Shown here: positions 30,066 through 37,611 of the stretch, one piece after another
Layout: every line of letters begins with the position of its first letter
How positions within the stretch are numbered: the first letter of the stretch is position 1
Origin: a virus
Length of the DNA: 39,664 nucleotides
IMG/VR virus record: IMGVR_UViG_3300028392_000135
Span: 1-39,664 of that record
Direction: 5' to 3' (one strand)
Notes under the pieces: model-generated
Told to the model about the DNA's origin: nothing
Database searches by the model: none
Seen by the model: only the letters and a program-made list of their open reading frames with translations
Made by a program: the position numbers and the translations under genes

Positions 30066-30242
30066 ATGACAACCAAAACCGCATTCGATGCTGTAAACAA
30101 AGACGCCAAGGTTCATGCCGCAGCCTGGAAGGCCGCGCGCGCTCTTTCTAGAGAACAGGGCAGGTTCTATAGCGTCCACTATGAGCCGACCGGGGAAAAC
30201 GGTTGGGACGCCTTGGGGCGGTTTGTTGTGGTGCCGGCATGA
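30066..30242 (+). CDS. Small hypothetical protein, 58 residues
   Basis: The frame follows an AGAGGAAAACCGCCA leader and ends in an ATGA overlap with the next gene. The product has a helical Ala/Lys-rich first half (HAAAWKAARALSREQG) and a strand-rich second half with several Trp and Tyr. No family is recognised. Confidence 0.55.
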   Translation: MTTKTAFDAVNKDAKVHAAAWKAARALSREQGRFYSVHYEPTGENGWDALGRFVVVPA

Positions 30243-30481
30243 CGGCGGGCTGGCTCTGGAAGCGCGGCGATGTTGTCATTCTAAAATCAGGCGGCCCGCT
30301 AATGACCGTTATGAAATGGGAAGAATACGAGCCGCCAATTGAACCATTTTTGGGGCTCGGCATGACGCAGCATTTCTCGTGGGGCGCGTTGTGCTGCTGG
30401 TTTGATGAGCGCGGCGTGTATCAAGATCGATGGTTCGAGCCTGATTTACTCCGTAGGTACACGCCAGCGGGTGAAGCATGA
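30239..30481 (+). CDS. DUF2158-like (YodC-type) small protein
   Basis: The 80-residue product starts with WKRGDVVILKSGGPLMTV, the DUF2158 signature (GD-V-x-LKSGGP-MTV), and continues with CCWFDERG and a final FEPDLLRRY, which is also the family's end. It is an SH3-like beta barrel of unknown function found in bacteria and phages. The start is the ATG at the stop of the previous gene, and the stop overlaps the next start (ATGA). Confidence 0.75.
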   Translation: MTAGWLWKRGDVVILKSGGPLMTVMKWEEYEPPIEPFLGLGMTQHFSWGALCCWFDERGVYQDRWFEPDLLRRYTPAGEA

Positions 30482-30678
30482 TCCGCGGAATAAGCGGCGT
30501 AACGAACCTCCGCGCTGTGCGGAACAGCGCCCGTTGCCGCTGCGGTAACTGGTTACCGCATGGCGCGTTGGCAAGGTTTGATCTAGTGCGGAACCACGGC
30601 AAGCCCGTCAAGGACTGGTACGATTGCCACTTATGCCGGGCGAAACAGAGAGCTGCGGAAGAGGCGCGCAATGTCTAG
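30478..30678 (+). CDS. Small putative zinc-binding protein
   Basis: The 66-residue product has CRCGNWLPHG in the middle and DCHLCRAKQR near the end, two Cys pairs spaced for one zinc ribbon. The remainder is basic. It overlaps both neighbours. A nucleic-acid-binding role is possible. Confidence 0.55.
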   Translation: MIRGISGVTNLRAVRNSARCRCGNWLPHGALARFDLVRNHGKPVKDWYDCHLCRAKQRAAEEARNV

Positions 30679-31030
30679 GTCTTGCCACCATTGCAACGGA
30701 ACGGGTATCCAAAAGCCGCCAGGGGCGTCAACTCCTGAAAATGTAGAACGCAATGCGGCGGTATGGAAGGACATGCAATTTCGCTGCGAAGCGGTGCAAG
30801 ACATAAACGCCAAGTATGGGATTAAGGGCTGCGGCGGCATATGGGACCGGACGTCTCGCAAGATTGATAAGTTCTTACGCGATGGCCGCCACATAACGGA
30901 ACCCGTTGCGGTAGTTCAAGCCGCGCTTGATGGCGTCATCGTTGAGTTTTTTTTAGACCATAAAGAAATGCGGAATGACATTTTGTTGAAGTACAACGGG
31001 AAAACCACCACACTTAGGAGATACATATGA
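30671..31030 (+). CDS. Hypothetical protein with N-terminal CxxC
   Basis: The 119-residue product starts CHHCNGTGIQ, a half zinc-finger of the DnaJ type. It then has a helical middle with two more cysteines (GIKGCGGIWDRTSRKIDKFL) and a C-terminal segment with alternating charged residues. The overall pattern, Cys-rich start and helical body, is not assigned to a family. It overlaps its neighbours by a few bases. Confidence 0.55.
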   Translation: MSRSCHHCNGTGIQKPPGASTPENVERNAAVWKDMQFRCEAVQDINAKYGIKGCGGIWDRTSRKIDKFLRDGRHITEPVAVVQAALDGVIVEFFLDHKEMRNDILLKYNGKTTTLRRYI

Positions 31031-31212
31031 AATCCCCCTACACCCCCAACCTAAGCGCAGCCGGCAAGACCGCCAAGAACACGGGCGGAACCAGCGACAC
31101 GGACGCCCGCCAGACCGGCAAGCCCATCACGCCGGGCGCGAAGACGCCTGGATCCAAGACAACCCGGCTGGCGCAGGTGCTGCGTCGCAAGGGCCAGCAG
31201 GTGAAGATATGA
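31027..31212 (+). CDS. Small basic disordered protein
   Basis: The 61-residue product is rich in Thr, Lys, Gly and Pro (TGKPITPGAKTPGSKTTR) and ends with a basic segment LRRKGQQVKI, so it is likely disordered and may bind nucleic acid. ATGA overlaps join it to both neighbours. Confidence 0.5.
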   Translation: MKSPYTPNLSAAGKTAKNTGGTSDTDARQTGKPITPGAKTPGSKTTRLAQVLRRKGQQVKI

Positions 31213-31409
31213 TCCACCGCACAACCTACCACCGCGACGAACTACAGGCCGTGCAGTTCATGCTTGGCGCGGAAGAATACGTCAACCACGCCTGGCGCGA
31301 GCGGGCGAAGGCCAGCGTGGCGCCGCCCAAGCCCAGCACCGCTTGGCCATTCAAGCGGCGCGAGTATGACGCCAACAACGTGCTGCCGATAAAGCGGCGG
31401 AAGCCATGA
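31209..31409 (+). CDS. Small basic hypothetical protein
   Basis: The 66-residue product has an N-terminal helix (DELQAVQFMLGAEEYV) and a basic Pro-rich C-terminus ending PIKRRKP. No motif is recognised. It is joined to both neighbours by ATGA overlaps. Confidence 0.5.
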   Translation: MIHRTTYHRDELQAVQFMLGAEEYVNHAWRERAKASVAPPKPSTAWPFKRREYDANNVLPIKRRKP

Positions 31410-31663
31410 GCATAGCATGGGAACAGGCACAACCGCCCACCGTGCGCGAGCTGGCATGGTCAACCGCCACGGAAGCCGAAAGGGCGGACATACCAGCCTT
31501 CACGCGGGCGGTTTATCTGAGGCGCGCTATTATGGCGATTACGGATGAGTGGCTGCGGGAGATGCTGGTGCGGCACAACACGCCGGAAGGTCACAGCCCG
31601 TGCCATTGTTGCAGGGGCATGTTTGACGCCATCAAGGCGGAATATAGGAGGATAGCAACATGA
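31406..31663 (+). CDS. Small helical protein with CHCC motif
   Basis: The 85-residue product is helical (VRELAWSTATEAERADIPAF, then AVYLRRAIMAITDEWLREML) and has a histidine/cysteine cluster HSPCHCCRG near the C-terminus that could bind zinc. It is joined by ATGA to its neighbours. Function unknown. Confidence 0.5.
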   Translation: MSIAWEQAQPPTVRELAWSTATEAERADIPAFTRAVYLRRAIMAITDEWLREMLVRHNTPEGHSPCHCCRGMFDAIKAEYRRIAT

Positions 31664-31722
31664 CAGGCGCCCTCGTACTAGGCTTTATCCTGTTCAGCTT
31701 TCTGCTATGGAGCGGCAAATGA
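31660..31722 (+). CDS. 20-residue membrane peptide
   Basis: A 20-residue frame, almost wholly one hydrophobic helix (ALVLGFILFSFLLW), has ATGA overlaps at both ends and an AGGAGGAT site upstream. The overlaps and the site make translation likely despite the size. Function unknown. Confidence 0.45.
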   Translation: MTGALVLGFILFSFLLWSGK

Positions 31723-31886
31723 GCGAACCCGAACAGCCTTTCAAGCCGCCGCCAGGCATCCCGGCGTTCTCTTCCTGGCGCGCGAAGCGGGCGGTTCACG
31801 GAACGCTAGAGGACGACAGGCTGGAATATGTCATGGAGATGATCCCGGCCATGTCGAAGAAGTACCCGAAACAGGCCAAGCCATGA
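31719..31886 (+). CDS. Small hypothetical protein, 55 residues
   Basis: The product has a Pro-rich start (EPEQPFKPPPGIPAFSSW) followed by a charged helix (DDRLEYVMEMIPAMSKKY). It is joined by ATGA overlaps to both neighbours. No family is recognised. Confidence 0.5.
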   Translation: MSEPEQPFKPPPGIPAFSSWRAKRAVHGTLEDDRLEYVMEMIPAMSKKYPKQAKP

Positions 31887-32131
31887 CGCAAAGCATGAAG
31901 GATAAGGTGGCGCGTGCAATATACGAGGCCACGCGGGTCGGGGATTGCCCACAGCAGGAATACGACTTGCTGACCACGTTCGCCAAGGGCCGGATTGATG
32001 CCTACGCGGAAGCGGCCATAAAGGCCATGCGGGTTCCCACCCAGGCGGTGTGGCTGGCGTACAATCAGGAAGCCACGATAGAAACAAACTGGCAGGCGAT
32101 GATCGACGCGGCCGCAAAGGACACGCCATGA
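31883..32131 (+). CDS. Small helical hypothetical protein, 82 residues
   Basis: The product is helical throughout (KDKVARAIYEATRVGD, then AYAEAAIKAMRVPTQAVWLA and WQAMIDAAAKD). This pattern is frequent among small phage proteins of unknown role that end in a short Ala-rich helix. It is joined by ATGA to both neighbours. Confidence 0.55.
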   Translation: MTQSMKDKVARAIYEATRVGDCPQQEYDLLTTFAKGRIDAYAEAAIKAMRVPTQAVWLAYNQEATIETNWQAMIDAAAKDTP

Positions 32132-32388
32132 ACCCGAAACTCTTTCTATCCACCGTTGACGCCATTGTGCAGCAGCGTGGCGAGCTATACGGAAGCCCGC
32201 GCGACAACATGGAGAACATCGCCAAGCGGTGGTCGCTCACGCTGGGGCACAAGATCACGCCGGCGCAGGTTGTGCTGTGCATGTTGGACGTTAAGATGGC
32301 GCGGTTGAGCCACGGCATCCACGCGGACAGCATACAGGACATCGCCGGCTATGCGGCGGTGCTTAACCAGGTGGCGTATGACGACTAA
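32128..32388 (+). CDS. DUF6378-like conserved phage protein
   Basis: The 86-residue product contains RGELYGSPRDNMENIAKRW, LGHKITPAQVVLCMLDVKMARL and DSIQDIAGYAAVLNQ, the pattern of the DUF6378 family that is common in phage early regions. The fold is helical; the role may relate to nucleotide or replication functions but is not known. The start is the ATG at the stop of the previous gene (ATGA). Confidence 0.75.
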   Translation: MNPKLFLSTVDAIVQQRGELYGSPRDNMENIAKRWSLTLGHKITPAQVVLCMLDVKMARLSHGIHADSIQDIAGYAAVLNQVAYDD

Positions 32389-32563
32389 GAGCAAGCAAGC
32401 CAAGACCGCGGCCGACCGCAAGGCGCATTACGCGGCTATCGGCGCCAAGGGCGGCGCAAAAAGCGGGGCCGCAAAGAACCGCGGCAATGCAGAGCATTAT
32501 CGTAAGCTGAACGCGATGCGCAAGACGCGCGCTGGCGGCAATACGAACACGGAACCGGCCTAG
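32378..32563 (+). CDS. Small Lys/Gly-rich basic protein
   Basis: The 61-residue product is strongly basic with a central AAIGAKGGAKSGAAKNRG, a pattern similar to KGG-type stress proteins and basic DNA-binding peptides. It is likely disordered. The start overlaps the previous gene by 11 bases. It is the last gene before the terminator that separates it from the convergent primase-helicase gene. Confidence 0.5.
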   Translation: MTTKSKQAKTAADRKAHYAAIGAKGGAKSGAAKNRGNAEHYRKLNAMRKTRAGGNTNTEPA

Positions 32564-32583
32564 TATTCCTCGCGCTAGGCTGA

Positions 32584-32634
32584 GTGCGCGCCCTGCCGGT
32601 TTTCCTGGCGGTTTCCTGGCAGGGCGCTGCGCAC
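32584..32634. terminator. Strong convergent (bidirectional) terminator hairpin
   Basis: GTGCGCGCCCTGCC (32584-32597) pairs with an arm at 32618-32634 through a 14-bp stem with a 3-base bulge. The 20-base loop carries T-rich segments. It lies between two converging genes and ends at the stop of the primase-helicase gene, so it likely stops both transcripts. Confidence 0.7.
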
Positions 32635-34586
32635 TACGAGATCCGCCGATACCGGCCGTTGACGAACTCCACCACTGGGCGGTCGCAGTAAATGAATTTC
32701 TGCTCAAACCGCGTCCAGGCTGACCCGCGAGAATTGGGGTTCTGGATGGTGGAGGCGCGCAGCGCGGAAGCGTCAATCTCGCCAACGCCCTCCGGGTTCT
32801 TCTCCATTGCGGTAAACATGGCCTTCTCAAAAGCGGTCTTGCCCAGCCCCTTGCCGTTGCTTGTCAGGGTTTCGTAGACGTCGCAATGCGCGGCGACCAG
32901 CGAGCCAATGGGCTTGCCGGCGGTGGTCTTGCCAAGATCGACCGGGTGCATCTTGAACATCAGGTTCTTCAGCTTCTCGCCGTCCTTCTGCTTGGTGGCG
33001 TCCATGATGCAGTGCAGCGAGTCTGGCGTCGGCTTGGCGATTGACACCATGAAGTCCAAGTTCGCTGTAAGCGCGCTGGAGCCTCTGGGCCGCTCGGTGA
33101 CGGCGTGGCCGGTGTGATGGATGACAATGACCGTGGCATTAAACGCGGCCCTTATGTGCCCGTTCAGGAGCCGCAGATAGTGTGAAATGTCAGACGAGCT
33201 GTTCTCGTCGCCCGCAAAGGTCTGGGCAAGTGTGTCAATAACGACACACTTGGGCTTGTAGGGCAGCTTATGGATAGCGCCGCGGAAGGCTTCGACTTGC
33301 TCTTCCAGCGACAGCAGCAACGGCACGATGCAGATGTTGACGTTGGGACTGTCGCCTATGTTGTGGTACTTGCTCCAGGCGTCTAGGCGCCGGGCTATGC
33401 CGGCCCCGCCTTCTGCGGCCATGTAGACGACTGGGCCTGTGTCTGTGTCCCGGTCCATCCAGCGTTTGCCGTGCGCGATGTGCATTAGCAGATCCAGAGC
33501 GACGAACGACTTGAACGTGCCGCTGGCGCCGAAGGCCATGCCCATAGCGTCGGCCGGGATAAGGTCATCGACCAGCCAGCGAATGTCTTTGGTCAGGTCG
33601 CGGAGCGTGGCTTGGTTGATGAGCAGATCGGTACTGTCTAGCTCTAGCGCCGGCGGGGCATACTTGCGGGCGGCCATTGTCATGCGCGCTATTTCGTCCA
33701 TGCGCGCCGAGTGCCGGGCGAACTGCTCTGGCTCGTCAATCGCGGACGGCATGTTGGCGAGCATGATGCCGCGAAGATGGTTAACCACGGCGCCGGGGTT
33801 CATGCCGCTGGCTACCATTTGCGCCGACAGGCGTAGTAGCGGGTCATGGTAGGAACGATTGCGTGGATCCGGGTCGAATAGCGTCTGGTAAAGCTGCGCC
33901 GTCTCGCCCGTCACGGTCACGCTGTCGCGGAATTGCTCGGCCTTGGAGGCAATGGATAGCTGCGGTATCTCGTTCTTGATGCCGTCAAGGTTAATGCCGA
34001 ACGCGGCCGCGGCGTCCTTTAGCGGGTAAACAATGTCCTCGTCGTCGCAGTCATGGAGGATGCACTGCCAGTCGTTGCGGCTGGCTTTTTTGTTGCGCCC
34101 GTTGGGAAGCCGAACGTAGCGCACCGCATTGACGCCGCTGGCGTCCTGTTTAACCAGCTTGTTCTCGGCCATGCGCTGCATAAGCCGATCAATTAGTGGA
34201 AGGTCTTTGCAGTCCGGGTCGGCCGGGTCTAAAAACATGCCAACCTGGTAGCAGCCCTTGGAAGTCTCCAGCCTGTAGGACTGCCGGCCTTCTAGGTCTT
34301 GCAATACAATATCGTCCGCGACCAGCACGGCCAGGCGGCTGAAGTTGTCTTTGCTACGCCGCTTCTTGCCGTCCTTGTCGTGCGTAAAGACGGCGACGCT
34401 GTAGTAAGTGTTGTCTTCGCTGCTGTTGTCTATGATGCGCTGTTGCGGGGCGGCATGCCAGTATGGTGCGCCTTTCCATGCGCCACCATCGGCGGCGTTG
34501 GGGTCCGCGGAGAACGTGCATACCCAGCCATACTCGTCAAAGAAGTCAGGCCCATAGGCTAACTCTAAAAATCTGCTATTCAGCAC
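32634..34586 (-). CDS. Primase-helicase: RepB-like primase plus RepA-like ATPase
   Basis: The 650-residue product joins an N-terminal region that resembles RepB-type primases (FSRLAVLVADDIVLQD, then YRLETSKGCYQVGMFLD) to a C-terminal RecA-fold helicase of the RepA/AAA_25 type. The helicase has Walker A GASGTFKS at 353-360, Walker B VVIDT with the Asp at about 451, and a VIVIHHTGH motif that matches the sensor region. It would prime and unwind phage DNA, replacing host DnaG and DnaB. It is on the minus strand, 14 bases downstream of a small HTH gene and convergent to the early operon. This type of protein is common in plasmids and temperate phages. Confidence 0.8.
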   Translation of the reverse strand: MLNSRFLELAYGPDFFDEYGWVCTFSADPNAADGGAWKGAPYWHAAPQQRIIDNSSEDNTYYSVAVFTHDKDGKKRRSKDNFSRLAVLVADDIVLQDLEGRQSYRLETSKGCYQVGMFLDPADPDCKDLPLIDRLMQRMAENKLVKQDASGVNAVRYVRLPNGRNKKASRNDWQCILHDCDDEDIVYPLKDAAAAFGINLDGIKNEIPQLSIASKAEQFRDSVTVTGETAQLYQTLFDPDPRNRSYHDPLLRLSAQMVASGMNPGAVVNHLRGIMLANMPSAIDEPEQFARHSARMDEIARMTMAARKYAPPALELDSTDLLINQATLRDLTKDIRWLVDDLIPADAMGMAFGASGTFKSFVALDLLMHIAHGKRWMDRDTDTGPVVYMAAEGGAGIARRLDAWSKYHNIGDSPNVNICIVPLLLSLEEQVEAFRGAIHKLPYKPKCVVIDTLAQTFAGDENSSSDISHYLRLLNGHIRAAFNATVIVIHHTGHAVTERPRGSSALTANLDFMVSIAKPTPDSLHCIMDATKQKDGEKLKNLMFKMHPVDLGKTTAGKPIGSLVAAHCDVYETLTSNGKGLGKTAFEKAMFTAMEKNPEGVGEIDASALRASTIQNPNSRGSAWTRFEQKFIYCDRPVVEFVNGRYRRIS

Positions 34587-34600
34587 GTTGCCCCCAAGGC

Positions 34601-34849
34601 TTATTTGTTATCGTTCAGGCCGGCCAAATCGCTGAGTGAAATGGGGATTTTAAACTGCTTGCAGTGCGCCATCAGCCTGGGCCAATGACGCTGCGGGACA
34701 AGCCCGGAGGTGCCGAACTGCTTCTTGCCCACCAGCCAGCGGCTAACCACGGACGGGCAGACACCACATATGGTAGCCGTCTTGCTGACGCCACCAAGTC
34801 TGGTGACAATGCTGTAAGCTGGCTCACGCCGGCCTTTAATATGGGACAT
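34601..34849 (-). CDS. Small HTH regulator upstream of the primase-helicase gene
   Basis: The 82-residue product has a helix-turn-helix style N-terminal half (SIVTRLGGVSKTATICGV, then CPSVVSRWLVGKK) and ends with PQRHWPRLMAHCKQF, a pattern shared with Cro-like and YdaS-like regulators. It is divergent from the recombination operon and is the first gene of the leftward replication transcript, so it probably represses one or both divergent promoters. A TTCCTC on the plus strand gives a GAGGAA ribosome-binding site. Confidence 0.7.
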   Translation of the reverse strand: MSHIKGRREPAYSIVTRLGGVSKTATICGVCPSVVSRWLVGKKQFGTSGLVPQRHWPRLMAHCKQFKIPISLSDLAGLNDNK

Positions 34850-34884
34850 TGTGTTTCCTCTTGCGTCGAAGCGGCAGACGGTAC

Positions 34885-34915
34885 AGCATAATTATTCCGC
34901 CGCAAGCATATTATT
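34885..34915. promoter_or_regulatory. Two operator-like direct repeats in the divergent promoter region
   Basis: AGCATAATTATT (34885-34896) and AGCATATTATT (34905-34915) are near-identical direct repeats exactly 20 bases apart, two helical turns. They lie in the 135-base gap between the divergent HTH gene and the recombination operon, the usual place for Cro-type operators. The region is AT-rich, unlike its surroundings, as expected of a promoter area. Confidence 0.55.
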
Positions 34916-34929
34916 TCTAAAAAACCATC

Positions 34930-34956
34930 TTGACGCCAAACCAAAATCAATACAGT
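34930..34956 (+). promoter_or_regulatory. Candidate rightward promoter for the recombination operon
   Basis: TTGACG (34930-34935) is a good -35 and TACAGT (34951-34956) is a fair -10 but only 15 bases apart, so the call is weak. The first gene starts 29 bases downstream with GGGGAA as ribosome-binding site. The operator-like repeats lie just upstream. Confidence 0.35.
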
Positions 34957-34984
34957 TTACGCAAACCAACTGGGGAACCCAACG

Positions 34985-35386
34985 ATGCGAACAAACCTGC
35001 CGCCTGATACATTAGAAGAACTGGCCGAGGATTGGCTGATACATAAGCAAGCCGAGAAAGCCGCAAACTTCCGACGCCTTGAAGTGGAAGAGGCCCTGCT
35101 AGGGTTACTGGGCGCCAACGCGGACGAAGGCACATTTAACCGCAAACTGCGTAACGGTCTTAGGATCAAGGCGCGTTATAGCTTGAATTACAAAGGCGAC
35201 TACGAGCTTATCAATCCGCTTGTGCAGGGCTGGGATACGGCCGAACGCCCGTTCAAGACTGTTGTGGACGAGGCCGCGTTAAAGCGTATCCGCAACGATA
35301 GCCCGGAGAGGTGGAAGCGTATCGCCATTGGCGTGACCGTCAAGCCGGCCAAAACCTCCATCACAATTGAAAGCGAAGAAAAATGA
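34985..35386 (+). CDS. Gam/Gp157-like or DUF7173-type protein, first of the recombination operon
   Basis: The 133-residue product has a helical N-terminal region (LPPDTLEELAEDWLIHKQAE, then LEVEEALLGLL) and a C-terminal strand-rich part (LRIKARYSLNYKGDYELINP, ending with TVKPAKTSITIESEEK). The layout resembles small phage proteins that accompany annealing recombinases, but the exact family is uncertain. The start has GGGGAA upstream; the stop overlaps the Sak4 start (ATGA). Confidence 0.55.
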   Translation: MRTNLPPDTLEELAEDWLIHKQAEKAANFRRLEVEEALLGLLGANADEGTFNRKLRNGLRIKARYSLNYKGDYELINPLVQGWDTAERPFKTVVDEAALKRIRNDSPERWKRIAIGVTVKPAKTSITIESEEK

Positions 35387-36114
35387 GCTTTGACCTTAAG
35401 AGCATCCAGAAAAGCACGGCTAGTGCCGCGCCGCGCATTATGCTGTACGGCGTGGAGGGCATCGGCAAGACGACATTTGCCAGCCAGGCGCCGAACCCGG
35501 TCTTTATCCTGACCGAAGACGGGCTTGGTAGCTTGCAGGTAAACCACTTCCCGCTGTGCAAAAGCAGCGACGATGTGATGACCGCCATTGGCAGCCTGTA
35601 CACGGACAAGCATGACTTCCGTACCGTGGTGATCGACAGCTTGGACTGGCTGGAGGCTATCATTCAGAACGAGATTGAAACCAAGTTCGACGCCAAGGAT
35701 CTGGCGTATGGTAAGGGCGCTATCATCGCTGCGCAGAAGTGGCGTGAGGTTCTGGATGGGCTGAACGCGCTGCGCAACGACAAGGGCATGATCGTCATCC
35801 TGCTGGCGCATACGACCATTAAGCGTTTCGACAGTCCCGAAGTCGAGCCGTACGACCGCTACCAGCCGAAGCTGCAAGAGCGCAGCAACGCCGTGGTACG
35901 CGAGTGGGCTGACGCGGTGCTGTTTGCGAACTACAAGACTATTGTGAAAAAAGACGCAGTTGGCTTTAACCAGACCAACAATCGCGGCATCAGCACGGGA
36001 GAGCGGCTGCTTTACACCAGCGAGCGCCCTGCCTACATGGCGAAGAACCGTTACGCCATGCCTGAGACCATCCCGTTTACCTGGGATGACTTTACCAACG
36101 CAATCGGAAACTAA
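35383..36114 (+). CDS. Sak4-like RecA-family recombination ATPase (AAA_24)
   Basis: The 243-residue product has Walker A GVEGIGKTT at 23-31, a DGLGSLQ strand, Walker B TVVIDSLD with Asp85, and VILLAHTTIKRF as the later sensor segment. This is the pattern of phage AAA_24 proteins of the Sak4 group, which act in single-strand annealing and need a phage SSB-like partner. The neighbour DUF669 gene is that partner in other phages. It would act in replication-linked recombination of phage DNA. Confidence 0.85.
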   Translation: MSFDLKSIQKSTASAAPRIMLYGVEGIGKTTFASQAPNPVFILTEDGLGSLQVNHFPLCKSSDDVMTAIGSLYTDKHDFRTVVIDSLDWLEAIIQNEIETKFDAKDLAYGKGAIIAAQKWREVLDGLNALRNDKGMIVILLAHTTIKRFDSPEVEPYDRYQPKLQERSNAVVREWADAVLFANYKTIVKKDAVGFNQTNNRGISTGERLLYTSERPAYMAKNRYAMPETIPFTWDDFTNAIGN

Positions 36115-36125
36115 GGAACCAAACC

Positions 36126-36581
36126 ATGCCTATCATCGACTTTGACGCATCGACCTATGACAAGCCCGTAAGCAGCTTTGAGCCGCTGCCGCCGGGCGAT
36201 TATCTCGCTATTGTCGCCAGCAGCGAGGCCAAGGTAACTAAGTCCGGCACGGGCGAGTATGTAGAGTTTGTGCTGAACATCATGCAGGACCCTTACAAGG
36301 GGCGTAAGATTTGGGAGCGTTTGAACATTCACAACGAGAACAAGGTGGCCGAAGACATCGCCCGCGGCGCCTTGAACGCCATGTCTGACGCTTGCGGCGT
36401 GGCGCTGCTTAAGGACACCAACCAGCTCCACGACATTCCCATGACCATTACCCTGGCGCTGGACCGCAAGGACCCGACCCGCAATTCCGTGCGCGGGTAC
36501 AAGAAGGCCGCCGGGTCCAAGCCCGCAGCGGTCAAGGCGGCATCTTCCGCCGGCGTCGCCAAGCAGCCGTGGCAGCGGTAA
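36126..36581 (+). CDS. DUF669 SSB-like protein
   Basis: The 151-residue product begins with FDASTYDKPVSSFEPLPPGD and YLAIVASSEAKVTKSGTG, followed by YVEFVLNIMQDPYKGRKIWE and the ending RNSVRGYKKA with a basic disordered tail. This is the DUF669 pattern. Members bind single-stranded DNA in an OB-like fold and stimulate Sak4-type annealing. The gene lies directly after the Sak4-like gene, with AAGGAA 7 bases before the ATG. Confidence 0.85.
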   Translation: MPIIDFDASTYDKPVSSFEPLPPGDYLAIVASSEAKVTKSGTGEYVEFVLNIMQDPYKGRKIWERLNIHNENKVAEDIARGALNAMSDACGVALLKDTNQLHDIPMTITLALDRKDPTRNSVRGYKKAAGSKPAAVKAASSAGVAKQPWQR

Positions 36582-36582
36582 A

Positions 36583-37611
36583 ATGGTAGCGATACCCGAA
36601 CCCAGGCAGACGACTGCCAAGGCCATCTACGACGACTACGTTGCCCGCAACGCGGCAGAACCGCCGCGCGAGCACCTTGGCGCGTCCCTGATCGGGCATC
36701 ACTGCGAACGCTACCTGTGGCTTACCTTCCGCTGGGCTGTCACGCCTAGCTTTAGCGGGCAACTGCTACGGCTATTTGAGACAGGCCGGCGGGAGGAGCC
36801 GCGCATTCATGCCGAACTGCGCCGCATTGGCGTGGAACTGCACATTGACAACGACGGCAAGCAGATAGCCTGCCGCGACGCTGGCGGCCATTTTGGCGGG
36901 TCCGTGGACGGCATTGGCAAGGGCTTCCCAGAGGCCCCGAAGGCCTGGGCGGTGCTGGAATGCAAGACCATGAACACCAAGTCCTTTGCCGATACCAAGG
37001 CCAAGGGCGTCAAGGCGTCAAAGCCGCAGCACTACGCGCAGATGCAGACGTATATGAACCTACTGAAGATCGACCGCGCCATGTATATCGCGGTGTGCAA
37101 GGACACGGACGAGCTTTGGTGCGAGTGGGTGCACGAGGACAAGCAGGTTGGCGAGGACATGCTGACCAAGGCTTGCCGCGTACTGGGCGCTAGGACACCA
37201 GCCGCAAAGATCAGCGAAGACCCGGCGAACTGGCAGTGCAAGATGTGCGACGCATGGAAGTTTTGCCACCAGGAAGAGCGGGCGAACAAGAACTGCCGCA
37301 CATGCTGCCATTCCACGCCGGTCGCAGACGGGCGCTGGCATTGCTCGCTGCACGACAAGGGCTTGAGCGCCCGCGAGCAGCAGCTAGGGTGCGAGGGGCA
37401 TTTGTATATCCCCGACATGCTGCCCGGCCTGACACCCGTGGACGGCGACACGAACCATATTGACTATATCGCTAAGGACGGCAGCACGTTCCGCGATGGG
37501 CCACCGGCGAAGGCTACAGGCGGGCGCAAGAGGCGCACAACGGCCGCGCCCAAGGGGCCAGTGCTTGAGCCGTATAGCGACCCGGAGCTTAACGATGAGG
37601 TGCCATTTTGA
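36583..37611 (+). CDS. Cas4/RecB-like PD-(D/E)XK nuclease with iron-sulphur-type cysteines
   Basis: The 342-residue product has the nuclease core with Asp109 (GGSVDGIG), Glu126-Cys-Lys128 (LECKT) and a Gln-rich helix QHYAQMQTYM. Cys41 lies before the core, and Cys219, Cys222 and Cys228 follow it in CKMCDAWKFC, the usual layout of the iron-sulphur cluster in Cas4 and AddB. A second Cys/His group (NCRTCCH, then WHCSLHD and GCEGH) may bind zinc. It probably resects DNA ends for the Sak4 pathway. No CRISPR genes are nearby. Confidence 0.85.
   Translation: MVAIPEPRQTTAKAIYDDYVARNAAEPPREHLGASLIGHHCERYLWLTFRWAVTPSFSGQLLRLFETGRREEPRIHAELRRIGVELHIDNDGKQIACRDAGGHFGGSVDGIGKGFPEAPKAWAVLECKTMNTKSFADTKAKGVKASKPQHYAQMQTYMNLLKIDRAMYIAVCKDTDELWCEWVHEDKQVGEDMLTKACRVLGARTPAAKISEDPANWQCKMCDAWKFCHQEERANKNCRTCCHSTPVADGRWHCSLHDKGLSAREQQLGCEGHLYIPDMLPGLTPVDGDTNHIDYIAKDGSTFRDGPPAKATGGRKRRTTAAPKGPVLEPYSDPELNDEVPF

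Noticed and set aside
35200-35877. 225-residue minus-strand frame over the Sak4-like gene
   Set aside because: It is antisense to a gene with clear Walker motifs and has no supporting site or family.
36583-37611. Cas4-like nuclease as part of a CRISPR system
   Set aside because: No cas1, cas2, effector genes or regularly spaced repeats are present; the neighbours are phage recombination genes.
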